DNA from: Drosophila pseudoobscura
Taxonomy: Eukaryota; Arthropoda; Insecta; Diptera; Drosophilidae
Length of the DNA stretch: 64,000 nt
Direction: 5' to 3'
NCBI RefSeq assembly: GCF_009870125.1
Contig: NC_046679.1
Span: 28,520,001-28,584,000 of the forward strand
Numbering within the stretch: position 1 is the stretch's first letter; every line of letters starts with the position of its first letter. The notes below the pieces were generated by a model that had not been told where the DNA came from, did no database searches, and saw nothing but the letters and a program-made list of their open reading frames with translations. A program made the position numbers and the translations under genes. Positions 37,054 to 50,800 of this stretch are shown here, piece after piece.

Positions 37054-37913
37054 CCTGCCTGGTTGGGTGTCGGTGTCGCTTTAATTAAATGGCAAACATC
37101 CCAAGCGCGCGTCAGAGAGCAAAGTTCGAGGTCAGTCAGCAGTCGACAGTCGGCAGTCGGCAGCCATGATTAACACGGCAATTTCGTTTTCACTCCCTTC
37201 CCTTAGCACCCACCCATCTCTCGTTTTTTTACAGTCGAACAATTTGCAACAAAATTAGCCCCCAAAAAACGTTAACCCGGCCGTGGCCCGTTAAGGAGAA
37301 TCCACATAAACAAAAGATTGGGTTAAGCGAATGTACTCCTGTATACACAATGGGCATGGCCTTCAAAAGGCATACGTCTAAGTGACTCACCAATGGGCTC
37401 CATCATGACAAATGCCTCGTTGCCACCTTCTTCTGCTGATGCTGATGCTGGTGCTACTCCTCTTTCTGGCTGTATCGTCATCTATAAGTATCTTTGCAGT
37501 CGTAAAGTTCCTAGGATGTAGGATCGCAAAAAGAGCGTTTAAATTTTGTAATTTAAATGCAAATTGACAGGCAAATGACAAACATTGCAATTAACGAGGG
37601 ACTAGCGGGCGTATACGCAATGTGGCCACAGACAGAGTCCAAAAACCGTGGCATGGGACTCCGAACTCCGGACTCAACCAACCAAAAGCGACTCTCCGAA
37701 ACAGGACATAATTTAGGCCCTGCTACGTGAAGCTCTAAAATTGCTGGAGAACGGTCTGTGGCAGTACCGTACAGTACTGTACACGTAGAGTGGGGGCTGG
37801 TAGGGGCTGGTGGTTGGAGGATTGGTAATGGGAATATGCAAAACTTTCCTCTGGTTAGCGACTGGTTGGTGCATTTGCAAGTCATACTTTGGAGTGGTTC
37901 TGGCCCCGACTGG

Positions 37914-37953
37914 GTGTGTGTGTGTGTGTGTGTGTGTGTGGGGGGGGGGGGGG
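37914..37953. repeat. (GT)n followed by poly-G
   Basis: About 13 GT units run into 14 consecutive G residues. It produces HTHTHT and polyglycine frames that are not genes. Confidence 0.95.
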
Positions 37954-40660
37954 TGACACAGTCGAAAACAATTGAATGACAAGACTACGGCAGGAGGAAT
38001 GAAGAGTGGCCATGGAATGGGCTTTAGTTCGGAAATATCGTGGATAAAACTCGCACGATATTAACAAGAAGTTTCATTGAAATTAAAAGTTAAATAATAA
38101 ACTATGCTTTAAGCATTAAGCAATACATTTAAGTTATCAGCAGCTAAAATTCTTGAAGAAAGTTAGTTTTACTTGTAACTTTTTTTAAATATCTCTAGTC
38201 TGTTGAATTTGCCTAAGTTCTTATCTAATTTGTCTCAAATTCAATTGCAAATTTCGTCTCTTTTTATTTGCGTTCTTCTAGCAATTGAAAGTCGAGTCTT
38301 ATGCAAATGAAAAACATTTTTTTCGCCCGCATGCAAATAATTGCATCAAAGTTTTTGTTGCCCAGGACATGACCTGCTGGCTTTGCCCTTTACCCTTTGC
38401 CCTTTAGTCCTCACTCTCTATCTCTCTCTCTCCCTTTCTCTACCAAAAACGAGTTGATTTTTTCGGTTAGGAAGTGGAAATGACACCGACTGCATTGCGG
38501 CCCAGCTGGCGCGTCAAAAAGTATTCGTTTGAGGACTTCTTATACACAGTTTTGTTTTTGTTTTCCATTTTAGTTGTTTTTCTTGCCTTTCTTCTTGTTG
38601 CTGGGGAAAACAATAGAGCAAAGTGTTGGCCTGTCTGAGGCAGGCACTTGGCTGGCGGCCAAGGCAAATGCATGAGCCACTCCGTACACACATAAATACC
38701 CAGGCCACATCTCCATTTCCTGGCCCCCAAAAAGGGCTTTAAGGCAGTGAAGGGGGAAACATTATAAAAATGCCAACTATTCGCATTAATTATACGAAAA
38801 TTGTTCATTGTTCGCTGTTGCTTCTAATCGTATTAATCGCATGGCAAAAAGGACCTGCCCTAACTTGTGGTAGACTTTTCTAATTTATGCGCCTAATTGA
38901 GTCAAAGTAAAATTCTCTCTCCCCCTGCTGCTCGACATATTTTGCGTGGGTTCAACCCAACTTTCCCCGAAAGGCAATCTCTGGATGTTATCCGAGAGGT
39001 AGGCTTGTGTCTCTTGTGCCGCGTGTCATGTAAATGTCAAACTTGGTGGAACCTGGAGAGATCTTGAACAACGGCAGGAAACTTTCGCCTTATAAATAAA
39101 TTTACAAGAGAGAAAGAGAGAAGAGAGGAGAGAGAGAGATGCTACTAATTTATGCAAATTGTTTTGTTTGACAAATTAAATGAACATTAAATAATTTCCA
39201 CTCTGTTTGAAGCAAAAACCTAAATATTTTCAATTAGCAAAAAGGATTAAAGAGGGGCAGGCTCGAGGCATAAAATAGTCTTGTAAAGGGTTGATCGATA
39301 TAAATAAATATATACAGTATAATCGTTTCAGTGGAAGATGCATGGATTAAGGAACAGGACAACTTCCTTTTTGAAAAGCAACTAAAAGAAGCATATTCCC
39401 AATACTCTTTAGACTCGAAAATCTTATGGAACCTCTTTTAGAGAATACCCAACTCAGTTCTGCCAGCAAACCTAATCGCTGGCACGTGTCCGCCAAATGA
39501 TTGGTCGAAATCTGATGGATGGCTGGAATTGAAGGCCACCGCTCATCTATGAAATAGGTCGCTGCTGACTGGAAAAAAAATGTTTATTATCCCTAACATC
39601 TATCTATCCGGAGGAGATCAAAACGCCCCCTGGCTCCCCTGCAAAACTCAATTTTTGGGGGCAATTAACACACACACCTGAGTGATGGCAGATTAGCCTG
39701 CCCAAAATGGGTTACAATCATCCGGCAATGGGGCAATGTAACGCATACGCAGTGGTGTACGTGGACGCACCACTGCTCCACTGATTGCCTACGTTTATGC
39801 TAGTCATATTTCCCATACGCCCCATACGCCACGTTGTATTTATTTGTTCCTCTTGCAGCAAACTGCAACTGAAACTCGTTAGCAAGCCTCGTAAAAATCA
39901 AATTGCCTCAGCCGTATGCCCCACTGCTCCTGCCCCACTGCTAGTTAGGCGTGGAGCGTGGTGGAGCTAACGTTCGTTCCCAAACGGTTGTTAAAAAGTT
40001 ATCCTTGGGCGGCAGTTTTACGAGCTTACGAGTTGCCTGCGCCCTGCTCTCTGCCCTGTCCTCCACTGCCATTTTCTGCTTGTTAGCATCGAGTTTTAGT
40101 TGACAATGTTGGCAGGCTGCATTAGAGGCAAAGAACATCAGAACCAGAGCAGAGCCAATACCCATACCCATACCCATACCCAAACCCTTACCCATACGAT
40201 GTATATGTGGTTCTTTGATTTGCGTTTTGCCTTTCATGCTCGCTCAACTTTCAGGCAGTTCGATTTCAAGTTCAAGTTGCAGGAGGAAAGGACACAGGAG
40301 GCAAACCCCTTTAGCTTGTTATATTTTTAATGCAAAGAGAGAGAGAGCTCTTGCTGGAAGTTTTTATTACTTTCTTTCGCTGTTGTTTCGGGGTTCGTCC
40401 TCTGGTTGGCCCTCGGGTAGATTTCAGTTTTCTATGCGTTCTCTTCTCTTTTGATATTTTATATATCTTAAGCGCCTTGTTATATAGTTTGTGCCAACAA
40501 ACAACAGTAGCAGCGAAAAGTTATTTCCTGGACAACCAGAGGGCAATGGATACAAAAGTCTAATACGAAATTGATTTGTTATGCCAAAGAATGGGAGAAA
40601 AACTTGGCCCCAAGCCACTCTCCACAAATCGAAGAAGAACTGCAAAGGCAACTGCAAAGT
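37954..40660. other. non-coding stretch
   Basis: No supported gene; AT-rich with GA-rich runs near 39110 and a CCCATA repeat at 40159. Confidence 0.5.
40159..40198. repeat. degenerate CCCATA hexamer repeat
   Basis: Six to seven CCCATA-like units, one reading CCCAAA and one CCCTTA. It looks like a telomere hexamer but is only a local microsatellite; Drosophila telomeres do not use such repeats. Confidence 0.85.
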
Positions 40661-40929
40661 TATCTGAGAGTATTCCCCAAATTAGGAACAGAAGCTTCGA
40701 TTTGCTTCGCCAAAGCCGGAAATGGCCAATTGTCTTTTTTGGGGCTGTCACACAGGAGAGATTGCAGAAAAACAAATTGCTTTGCAACTGTAGGATTTCC
40801 CTCCCCAAATTATATTAGAATCATATTTCCCTGCTCTCCCTGCTACTCCTATGTCCAGTTATAATTTCCCGACAAAATCTAAAAATTCCTATGATCAAAA
40901 GAATATCCTTAAAAATATATAATCAAAGG
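40661..40929. repeat. left copy of a ~260-bp tandem duplication
   Basis: It shares with the next 260 bases, in the same order: GAGTATTC-CCAAATTA-GAACAG-GCTTC, AAATTG-TTTGCAAC-GTA, AGAATCATATTTCC, CTGCTCTCC, CTAAAAATTCCTATG and CCTTAAAAATA. The copies have diverged by many substitutions and indels. The left copy has an extra 30-60 bases near 40700. Confidence 0.85.
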
Positions 40930-41190
40930 TTTCTGAGTATTCTCCAAATTATGAACAGAGGCTTCCAGGAAATCAAATTGTTTTGCAACAGTAGTATTTT
41001 TCCCGGATAACAAAAATTGAATAGACGGAGCTTATAAGAATCATATTTCCATTAAATTGTTACAGTTTCTAACACACTGCTTCTCTGCTCTCCTGTTATT
41101 CCTGAGTCCTGCAATAATTCCCCAATAAAACTAAAAATTCCTATGCTACAAATATATTCGCCTTATAATCCTTAAAAATAGAAAATCGAT
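40930..41190. repeat. right copy of the ~260-bp tandem duplication
   Basis: Direct-orientation partner of the preceding block, running from TTCTGAGTATTCTCC to CCTTAAAAATAGAAAATCGAT. No ORF is conserved between the copies, so this is duplicated non-coding DNA. Confidence 0.85.
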
Positions 41191-44100
41191 ACGCTGCAGT
41201 TCCAGAGCCAGCAATAGAGAGGGAGAGGGAAAGAAAGGAGAAAGTTTCAGGCAGTAATTTCAACCAAAAGAGAGAGGGAGGAGAGGCAGACACAATGCCT
41301 GCTGCATGACAAGTAGCACCACTCTTTATACGAAATATATATAGATATACATATCTGTATATATGCTGGTGCACTGCATATGCTGGCAAGTGTTGCCGAG
41401 TGTCGAAGAAAAAACAATTTATTTTTATGTGTCTATGTATAAAATTAAAATTTGCATACTGCCAGCCACTGCCTGACTCTCTGGCTCTCTGGCTTTGGCT
41501 CTGGTCTCCGGTCTCCGGTCTCTGGCTCTCAGAGGCTGCTGTGTCTGGCTATGGAAAAGTTCTTAACTGAAGTCAGCGTCTGTCTGTCTGCCCAGTCTGT
41601 CTGTCTGTCTGCCGATTTGGCGACGATTTTTCCGTCGAGTGTGTGACAACTGACGTGATGTGCCCTGACTTCCTATCTAGCCTGCTCTCTGCTATCCCAG
41701 TCCCCAGTCATGCGGATGGATGGCGAGAACGTGGCTGACGACGAATCGTAATATGAGTAAATTGAATGTTGATAAAGCAGAACTAATTTGATGTGATTTA
41801 TAGGAAAGAAAATACATATACGTATAAGGAATGCAATTAAATACAATTTGTAGAATATTTTATAATGATTTTAAAGCGTTTTTAAAAGTAACATCCGCCC
41901 TATACTATTAAAGACTCCTAAATAGCACGATATATCCTATATTTCGCACAGAACGTTGTATAAATTCCAATAAATTTAAACAAAAGGTCTATCCATTACC
42001 ATAACATAGTTCTCCAATAAAAGACTTTTTTAACTACTTCTAAACCTATTTTTCGTCAAATTTATGCCATTTGTAACCTACTGTACCCAGTTTTGGAGGG
42101 ATGATGGACTTGGATGATGTCTGCTGCTGATTGTTAGACAGACAGACAGTTGGAGATCCTGCTTCTGTGTAGAGTCAAAGGATTTCGTGTGTCTATGTTG
42201 GGGCTTATAGCGCTTTAAATGATTTCAATAACCTGCCATTTAGAATCATTAGCTAAGCCGCCAGCCACTTGAGTGGTGATTTTAGGGGGGGAAACCGCAC
42301 AGGGCTCTCGGTCTCCCGCTCTGCGGCCCCTCATAAGTCAGTCTGGTAACCGGATCTGGTTTTGCTGTCATTCGAATGATAAAGCCATTTGACAAAGGCA
42401 CAAAAAGCACACACAAGCGGACAAGTTGAGACGCGAAAAAATCCCCTCTATCCCATCCGCTATCCCTCGGCCCCCCTGGAGCAATGCAGCGACAGCGAAG
42501 GGCTTGTCTGTGGAGATAACAAAGAGAGCCTCAAAGAGAGTGTGCGACAGGGGCAGGAAGCGGATAGTGGTGCAGGCTGGAGGATAGTGGGGTGGCTGGA
42601 GCGGGGAAACAAAAGCGACATATCAACAAATGTTGCCGGCATAGAAGACGCAGCTTCCGTGGCAGCCACACGCCTGTCAATGAAGCGGCAGCAGCCGCCA
42701 CGAGCAACGAGTGTGTGTTCGTGCACCAAAAAATCAAGGATGATGGGTATCAGACTAAAAGGATATCCTGGTAATTAGAGTGTGTTGCAGAGAGACATCC
42801 AGGGAGCGAACGATGGACCAATACACCCAGGCTCTATACGACCACTGGGTATTCAAAAGAGCAAATGAATGGCAAGGGGAAAGAACATCAGCAGGATAAC
42901 AATCGAAGCAGCGTTGGCATGCAGCGCAGGACTCTCTGCAGGAGCCACCACCAACCAAATGCAAATCACACGAATACGAATACGACTACGTAAACTGAAC
43001 GTGTTTAGTCCCCAGTATTTCGTTCAGATGCAGGACGAGGAAAAGAGGAGCAGAAAACCAAGGACGAAACCCAAAAAAGCAGACTATAAATTTATTGTTA
43101 ACGTTGCCGCATGCAAATTGAATCCTTTCGTTTGTTGTCCCTGCCCAGACGGTGGTACACTCTCTGCATTCCTCTCAGCAAGGAGTCGCAGAAGGGTTCT
43201 TCGGCCTTTCGGTACTTAAGAGGCCACGCTTTCTCGTTATCTCTGGCCAGTGGGGATTAACTGGAGCGGAGCAGCATAATAGCAGGTCCTGCCATAACAA
43301 TAATCGTAATTTAAGGATGAACTATAGACAAGACATAAATACAAGATGATAATATTCAGATGGGAGAGCCATTGTTTCAGAAATCGCGTAATTCAAGGCT
43401 TATCTTACTCCATCTTTAATTTCTACCTATAAAAACGGATTGACAAAATCATCTCTATAAAAACTCTACCATAATTCCATAATAATTCGTCCTCCTACTA
43501 CCATATGGCCCTAGGTATTACATGCCCATCCCCCCAGTCCATTGAAACGTTCTGACTGCCTGATCAGAAATTCCGTGTTGGTGAAAGCAATTGAATAAGA
43601 TTTTTATATGACAACACACACCACGTGACCGACTGGGCATTTCTACATTTTTTCCCCACATAAATTGTTTTGTTATCCATCAAAAACGTGTCCATGATTT
43701 CTATCGGCCAGAAAGAGTACAAATCTGTGGGCACGTGGCCACCGACCAACCTACCGCCTGCCTACTCACATTATCTGTAGGAATTAACATTCTATGGGGC
43801 AGCAGCCCCCACGAGGGCCCACGAGGACTGGCACCACCATTTGCTGGCACCCAGTAGCCAATTTTAATGACAGTCTGACAATTGAATTAAATTATCAATC
43901 GATGGCCCTGGCAGGGCATCGGCACAAGGGTCGCGCACAGCAGTAGAAAAAGGAACTTCAGCACAATCAAATTGATTGTATTTACTTTGACACCAAAACC
44001 AAACACAACATCCACAATGGTCACACCTACTCCTAGTCCCCCCCACCCATCCCTTCCCACCGCAATCGATGGATCTCCCTCCTCTTTGGGGGCCTTGGAC

Positions 44101-44199
44101 ATGGGTTGAGGCTTAGGGACTTTTTGTTTTTTGCCGCCTCGATTTGACTTAAATACGGTTTTTGGCTCGTTAAGTGTAACTAACAAACGCTGCCATCCG

Positions 44200-44228
44200 C
44201 TGGCTGGCTGGCTGACTGGCTGGCTGGC
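44200..44228. repeat. (TGGC)n tetranucleotide repeat
   Basis: Seven TGGC units with one TGAC variant. Confidence 0.92.
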
Positions 44229-47200
44229 GACTCGTTGTGGACGCCTTTATTGTTTGCTTTCCTCGTTTCTGCCCCACCCTCTGCCTCTTCCTTCTTTTTC
44301 CTGGTTTTGGTTGCTTAAAATGGCCTTCTTCGACCGAAGGAAGGCATATTGATTGGGGCATCTGATGGGGCATCGGCCCGGAGCAGATGTTTAGGCTTGA
44401 ATGGAGCCACAGGCAAAGCATTAAAAATGTGTATTTATTTATGAATATTTGAATAAAGTAAAGGTTAAATTTTGCCATGGCAATTTAAGGTCAAAATTTG
44501 TCTCATACCAAACTCCCCCTAGAATCTGAGTCGTGTACTTAATCCCCCAAAAGTGCTCTTCACTCGAATCTTCAGGGAATCCGAATGCCTAAGTAGCTCA
44601 TTCCGCGTGCCATCTATATCCATCTTAACTCAGTTTCTCAGAAGCACCCTCCCTACTCCACTACTTACGGTCCATCATCAGCATTTGACAGACGTCACGT
44701 TATGGCTTTAAAGAGCGACACGGAAGGTAGACGAAGTAGCGTACAAAAAGAATAAAAGTAAAATAAAATAAAATGCATATACAATAAATAAATAAAAAGC
44801 ATAAAATAATCATGTCACGTGCGAATTGATTGAATTTCTTCCTTCGGGCGGTGTGGTGCGGGGCGGTGCGGGGCGCTCTTTTGTTACGCCTCGTGGCCAT
44901 TTTTTGGTCAATGCCCAGGGGGTGGGTTGACATAACCCTAGCAGGGACCAGCCAGCCATCCCTCCCTTGCTCGGGAACCCGTACGAAGTCGTTTCATTTA
45001 ATGGCCACAGACAAAAGGTATTTAATTTAATGCCCACGCCACTTGGCCAGGTAATTTGAGCTACGAGATGGCATACACTGCAGGAAAAAACGGACAGCAA
45101 AAAGAATCGAAGTCTGGAGGAAAACGCGATGGGAAATTGAAAAGCCAAAGAATGCCAATATTCATGCGAGTCACAACCAGGAGGCAGGCAGATACAGACG
45201 AGCAATCGGAACAGAGCCGCGGCTTAGATCGTGACAAAAAACCAAAAATCCCCAATGGCCATGTCCTATGTCCTGCTCCGCAGCATAAAAAAGAACAATT
45301 GAAATCTGCCAGCATTGCCAGAATGTTTTCCAACGCAACTTTTCCAAAAAATTATCTTTCGCTTTTTTGCGAAATCCTTTTTCGAGAGGAATCTGGCGAA
45401 AAGTGCATGGCGCAAAATTGTTCAAGTCGGCGTGCACACAAAAGCCAACACTTTGACGGTTCCCCTATGTGGGGGATATCCTGGTGGGAAAACACACACA
45501 TTCCTACTCGTAGTTATTGTTGTTCCACTTGCAATGAAGGTGTCATCATATTTTTTCAATTTCATGGCTATTTCTCCCTCCCCCTTGCGGTCCATACATA
45601 TCTTCTCATATTGTTTGTATTTGGTTTTTTCTTGTTTTTGCATCCACTGAAATATGCGTAAATGAAAGTTTTTATCCACTTACTGGCTTTGGTTTTGGCC
45701 CATCAAAAGAATGCCCTCAGTTTGCTGTATAGAGAGGATAATCTGGCAGTATTTTATTAGATTTGTAAAGCTTATATATTGATACAATCCCCACATCTCT
45801 CAAGCACCCTAGACAGAAATCATATTTTGCATCATATTTTAGTGTAAAAAACCAATATACGAAATCCTCCTTAACCTAGAATCAATCCCACATCCATTTT
45901 CAGGTATCGATCCACCTTTTGGTGTCCACTCAACGAACGGCACCATGGAATAGGGTGTACCCGACACAGCTGGACGTGCCAACCGATCCCCCATACCCAC
46001 TCGCATTCCCTCTTGAAAAAACGCACCGAAAAGTCAGCAAAAATATGAACGCGTGTTTGAACGAGAAGAAGGAAGCAAAAACCAAAACCGAAACCAAAAC
46101 CAAATGCAAAAAAAGAAAAGAACGAAACGATTGTTGTTGCAGTTTATGGGAAAAACTCCAGCGGGGCTTCAGATTCAGAAAGTGCCTATATGTGTGTGTG
46201 TTGGTGTGTGTGCGACAGAGACACTCACTCACTCACGCACAAGAAGAAGACAGAGAGAGACAGAAGACAGTGCGAAATGCGAACACTTGCAGTAAAAGCA
46301 CGAAAAACTCGTTACAAAAACCGTTAGTTTTTCAATTATGGCGCGTAGATTAGTATTTGAAAGCAATGCATGTATGTATGCATCAGTGTGCGGCTGTCCC
46401 TGTGTGTGTGGGTGTGCGTAAATCTCTGCCTGTTCGCCGAAAGGAGAGCGAGCAAACGAGACAGATACTCAGGGACTGAGCCATTATTGGATTTCTGGTC
46501 ATTTCTCTGAAGGTAGCAGCACCGCCAGCAGGAAAAAAAAAGGAGAAAAACTTTCCCCTGACAGCAGCACAATAACTTTTGAATAAGAAAAACGTGCAAC
46601 GCTTCCAAGAGAGAACGAGTGGGTGAGATTTAAGGGTGGGGAAAAGGTTGGAAAAGTAGGAGACACGAATAGGAGTATGGGCATATCAGTGCTGGACCAA
46701 AGGAAATACAAAGAGGCTGATCCAACAGAGCCACAGGACAGGAGGCGATGCAGAGAAGAGCATGGCCCGACCACAGGACTGGACTAGGGTATACGATTTC
46801 CAAAGGTGTTGTCTCTACCAGCAACGAAACAGGAAAGTGGTTCAGTGGAAGGTTCATCCAATACAGCCACTGAACAGAGCAAAAACACTTTCTGCAGCTG
46901 CAATTTTCCATTCAAGTTGAGGCTTACTCAATGGCCAAACGAGACAATCAGTTTAGGAAGTTGGCCCTCGGCGTCTTATGCGAATGCTCTTTTTTTTAGC
47001 ACTATTCCAACTCTTTCGTTCTTGGCCTTTCCTTCGTTCGGTGCCTGTGAAAGCTTTTGCTAATTTTACAACGCACATTACGTATACGCCGTGTTTGCAG
47101 CTGCAAATTTCTTCTTCAAAAGAAAAACAAGTCAGCGAACAACAATGGTTGCTCTTAGAGATGAGCACGTGCCACTTTAGAAATGAAATTCCCATGAAGA

Positions 47201-47807
47201 CCAGAGAAAGTTGTTAAAAGGAAAAAAAGGAGAAGGTGGCAAGAATATAAAGAAAACCTTGGTAAATCAATACTGAGGTATTCATAAGAACCTTGCAAGT
47301 AATCGGAAGGAATATATAACTGAAAATGAGTTAAAACTATACACTGTTCAATGTCCTTGCTCCTTGCTCATCTGATGACAGGTCAAAGGGAGATATTGAA
47401 ATAGACGGGTTTGACCCCTTGTTGTCCGCTGCCCTTTATTATTGTTTGACTTGTTTTGAAACTAAATAAAGATCTAATCTAATATTCCACTAATTCTTTC
47501 ATAGAAATACCCATCCCATGCGTAGGATTTTGCATATTTTCTTAGCTCAATTTCTTAGCCCTTTCCTCTGTTTGCAGTTTCCTTCCTTTTGATAACCTCA
47601 TCACTTTAATGCTCTCCACCAGACTCTTCAATAGAGTGCATCCTGCACAGGAAGATCTTTAAAAGCATTCCTTGTCCTCACACACCAGTTTGTATGGAGT
47701 CCGTATATCACATTGCCATCTCTAGATTCTCCCGAGAGGCAATGCCTTGATTTTCTTTTATGGGATTTCATTGTTAAGGCCCCTCCATAGTGGCTAGTCA
47801 CTAGTGT

Positions 47808-47827
47808 AGCAGCAGCAGCAGCAGCAG
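47808..47827. repeat. (AGC)n trinucleotide run
   Basis: Nearly seven perfect AGC units, with no plausible coding frame around them. Confidence 0.92.
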
Positions 47828-50800
47828 TCCCAGCATTGCTATTTTATTGTTGAATGAACGGACTTACGTGTGAACTACTAGGCGACAACAACTTATGCCA
47901 TTTCCGTTTCCGCTCGCCATTCAACGCAGCAGCAAAGCAGCAGAGTGGGCGGAGGAGTAGGAGCAGGAGAGCAACCAAGCAAGCAATGCCAAGAAACAGG
48001 AACACAATTGTGAGGTCATGTATGTGACAAACAATAAAGACGATAACTTACGTACACGGCAAAAGGGAAGCAGCCGAGCAGCCGAGCAGCGGAGCAGCGA
48101 CTGCATAGTACAGCGAAGCGGAGCGGCACAGGCGAAACGGAAACGGAACTCCATGGTGCCCTGCGTAGGTGTGTATCTGCATGTGTGTTGGTGCTTTAAA
48201 AATAAAATTAAGTTTTGTAAACTTGGACTTAATGCGCCTTTTCCCCCCCTCCCCTGGTTTTGTTAGATGGCGGCGGCAAGTTTCGAAAATATATATTTTC
48301 AAAAGCAAACTTTATTCCTGTTGAAAGAAAATATGTCTGGCGTCTTGGTATACATATAAGAAGGTGTCCCCGCACCGCAACATACAAAAGCAACAAAAGA
48401 AGCAGCTGCCAGTTGCATGCCCCCAACTTGCGGTGCTTGGTGGCTCTTGGGTCGTGGGTTTGGGGGATCTCTCCCGTGGAAAGTTTTGTTTGCCCTGACA
48501 CTTAAAAAGTCGTAAAATGCACATTCAGCATAAAAACCACAGTTTGAAATTATGGGCCCCACACTGTTCGCTCTGTCCCTCTCCTATTTTGTATCCTTTT
48601 CTGGCTGTGAGTCTTTGCCATTCACTTCTGGTGTGGTGTTGCCTTTTGTATCATATTTTCTAGTTTGAAATTCGTTTGGACGTCGGCATCGGGCACTAGC
48701 GTTGGCGGCTTTTATCTTTAATGGATTCTACGTGCAGATTTGTTTGGGTTTATTCTTCCGTAGAGAAAGAAAAAACATACAGAAAGAAAGAAAGAGAGAG
48801 AGAGGAAAAACGGCATATGTTTTCTCAATTATTATTGAATGAAGACAAAGGAACATTTATTTTTAAAGAGAATCGATACACCTCTCATAGCCAATCCAAT
48901 ATATAACTCATAAATTATATCTCTCCAAAGATCATCCTTCACATCATATTTTCTGAAGAGTCAAATACAAAATAGAGCCCTACCATCGGAGCTTTTAAGT
49001 AGTCGGAGTATTCGATAAGTACAAAAAAGACACTACAAAACATATTTCTTTTCATTTGAAGAGTTTTCTTTGCAGTAGTTTTCATTTCTGTTGACTTAAT
49101 ATCTCGATTCAACTTGAACAAATATTACTGCTGTGTTTCTTTTGAGTTTCCTTTCAGCTAATTATAAAGCAGAAAACTATGAAAACCTCTCAATTAGTTT
49201 GCCTTTTCTTGGACAACTAGCAAAAATATATTGCAGCAGCAAGAACACATCTTAACGAAGCGGAAAAGCTGGAAAAACACTTTCCGTTCATAAGTACAGT
49301 TGGCAAGAAGTCAAGCAACAGAACTGCAGGGAAGAAAACACACAAGAAATGGCAACGGAGAGACCGCAAAAGGCAAAGAACCAACTAAGAGCCAAAGAAC
49401 CACTGGAAGACCACCAGCAGCACCACCAAAACACCTCCGCCACTAGCAAAACCCCGTACTTTGTAGCTCAACAGATAAAAGTAAAGTTTTTGCAACTTCA
49501 TTTGCTCAAAATCGTAGCAGTTGTCGGCTCTGGCTCTAAGTTCCTTACTCGAAAAGGGAGAAATCTTTACCTGAAGAAAGGCAAAACCATTACAGGGGAA
49601 AAGGAATGCTCAAAGCCGGAGCCGGAAATACGCTTCCAGACTCATTGATCTTATGGCAGCTATGGCTCGCTTGGTTCTGTTCAGGATGTTGTGGCCCCCT
49701 GCAAGTGTATACAAAATATCTCTCCTTTTTTTGGGGGGGAATTTACTTAGAAATTCCCCCGTACAACCTGTTGGCGGAGTTGAACTTTTTTAATACATTA
49801 CAACCATCCCTGCCGCTCCGCCCTCCCCTCCTTAAGTAACTTCTCCCCCTGTCTCCATTAAACTAACACCAAAACTTTGCTTTCGACTGCTGTCTAACGG
49901 TAATTTTAGGGCATAAAGCATGATTGAAAGGTGAAGACATGAACCACAGGAAACCCGGCACCCAGCATTCAGCACCCTCCTTACAGCTTCAACGTCTTTT
50001 TTGGGGCTCTGGGAGACGGGGTGGCTGTATAAATATTTTGACCGCAGGGTCAGTTTTGCCCTCCACTTCCGTTTCCTCCTTCTTCTTCGCACTGTTCACG
50101 TTATTGTTATTGTGGTTGATATTAGCAGGACATTATTGAAAATAATTTACATTTTCCTCCCCACTCGGGTGGTCCTGTAGCTTCCCCCCGCCCTTCAGAA
50201 AGTTCCATAAATTGTTTCGATATTAATCCGAGGGGTCCCAAGTCCCTCTCTCTCTCTCTTACAGGTACATGACCCTGTCTCCTGCCATCGAACGTCGAAA
50301 CGGCTGACAGGTGTTTAAATTTCAAAAGTTTTAATGTGTTTGGCTCTCTGGCGCATAACAACAACAATCAGGATGATCATTATTATAATTATAATGGATA
50401 ACAATAAGTTTTGATTGGATAATTATGTATTATAACAATTTAGAGAGAGAGAGAGAAAGACAGAGAGAGAGTTGCAAAATCAATGGGAATTTGTGGTTGA
50501 AAACTTTAGCTAAATGGAGAGAACAATGGCATAAAGTTAATTAGGGAAAAGGGCATGGAATATATGGATATATAAATTTTAATGGGGATTGTGTTTTAAT
50601 TCAATTTAATAATACAAAAAAGGACTGACAATGGAAGGGTTGGCCACTAAATGATCTGTGGGAAATGCAGCGAGGTTTTATGAAATATCTCTGAACATAA
50701 GAAACCTCTTTATCTAGCAGCCATAAAGCTCTTTCCTTTGCCAACACATAAACTATTAGGAAGCGCATTTCGAGACCGCCTTGTGTGTAGCCCCTATCAT

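Larger units (their letters stand above)
33930..37900. other. Rh3 3' flank and non-coding stretch
   Basis: The first 150-200 bases are probably the Rh3 3' UTR; only poly(A) signal variants are seen. The rest has no supported gene. It contains a (CT)n tract at 35045, CAG runs near 35680 and a GAGCAC/GATGGT block at 37006. Confidence 0.5.

Noticed and set aside
40159..40198. telomere-like CCCATA hexamers
   Set aside because: Drosophila telomeres are made of retrotransposons; the short degenerate tract is an interstitial microsatellite.
45056..45661. 201-codon plus-strand frame
   Set aside because: Composition is not coding-like, no recognisable domain, and the hydrophobic end comes from T-rich DNA.
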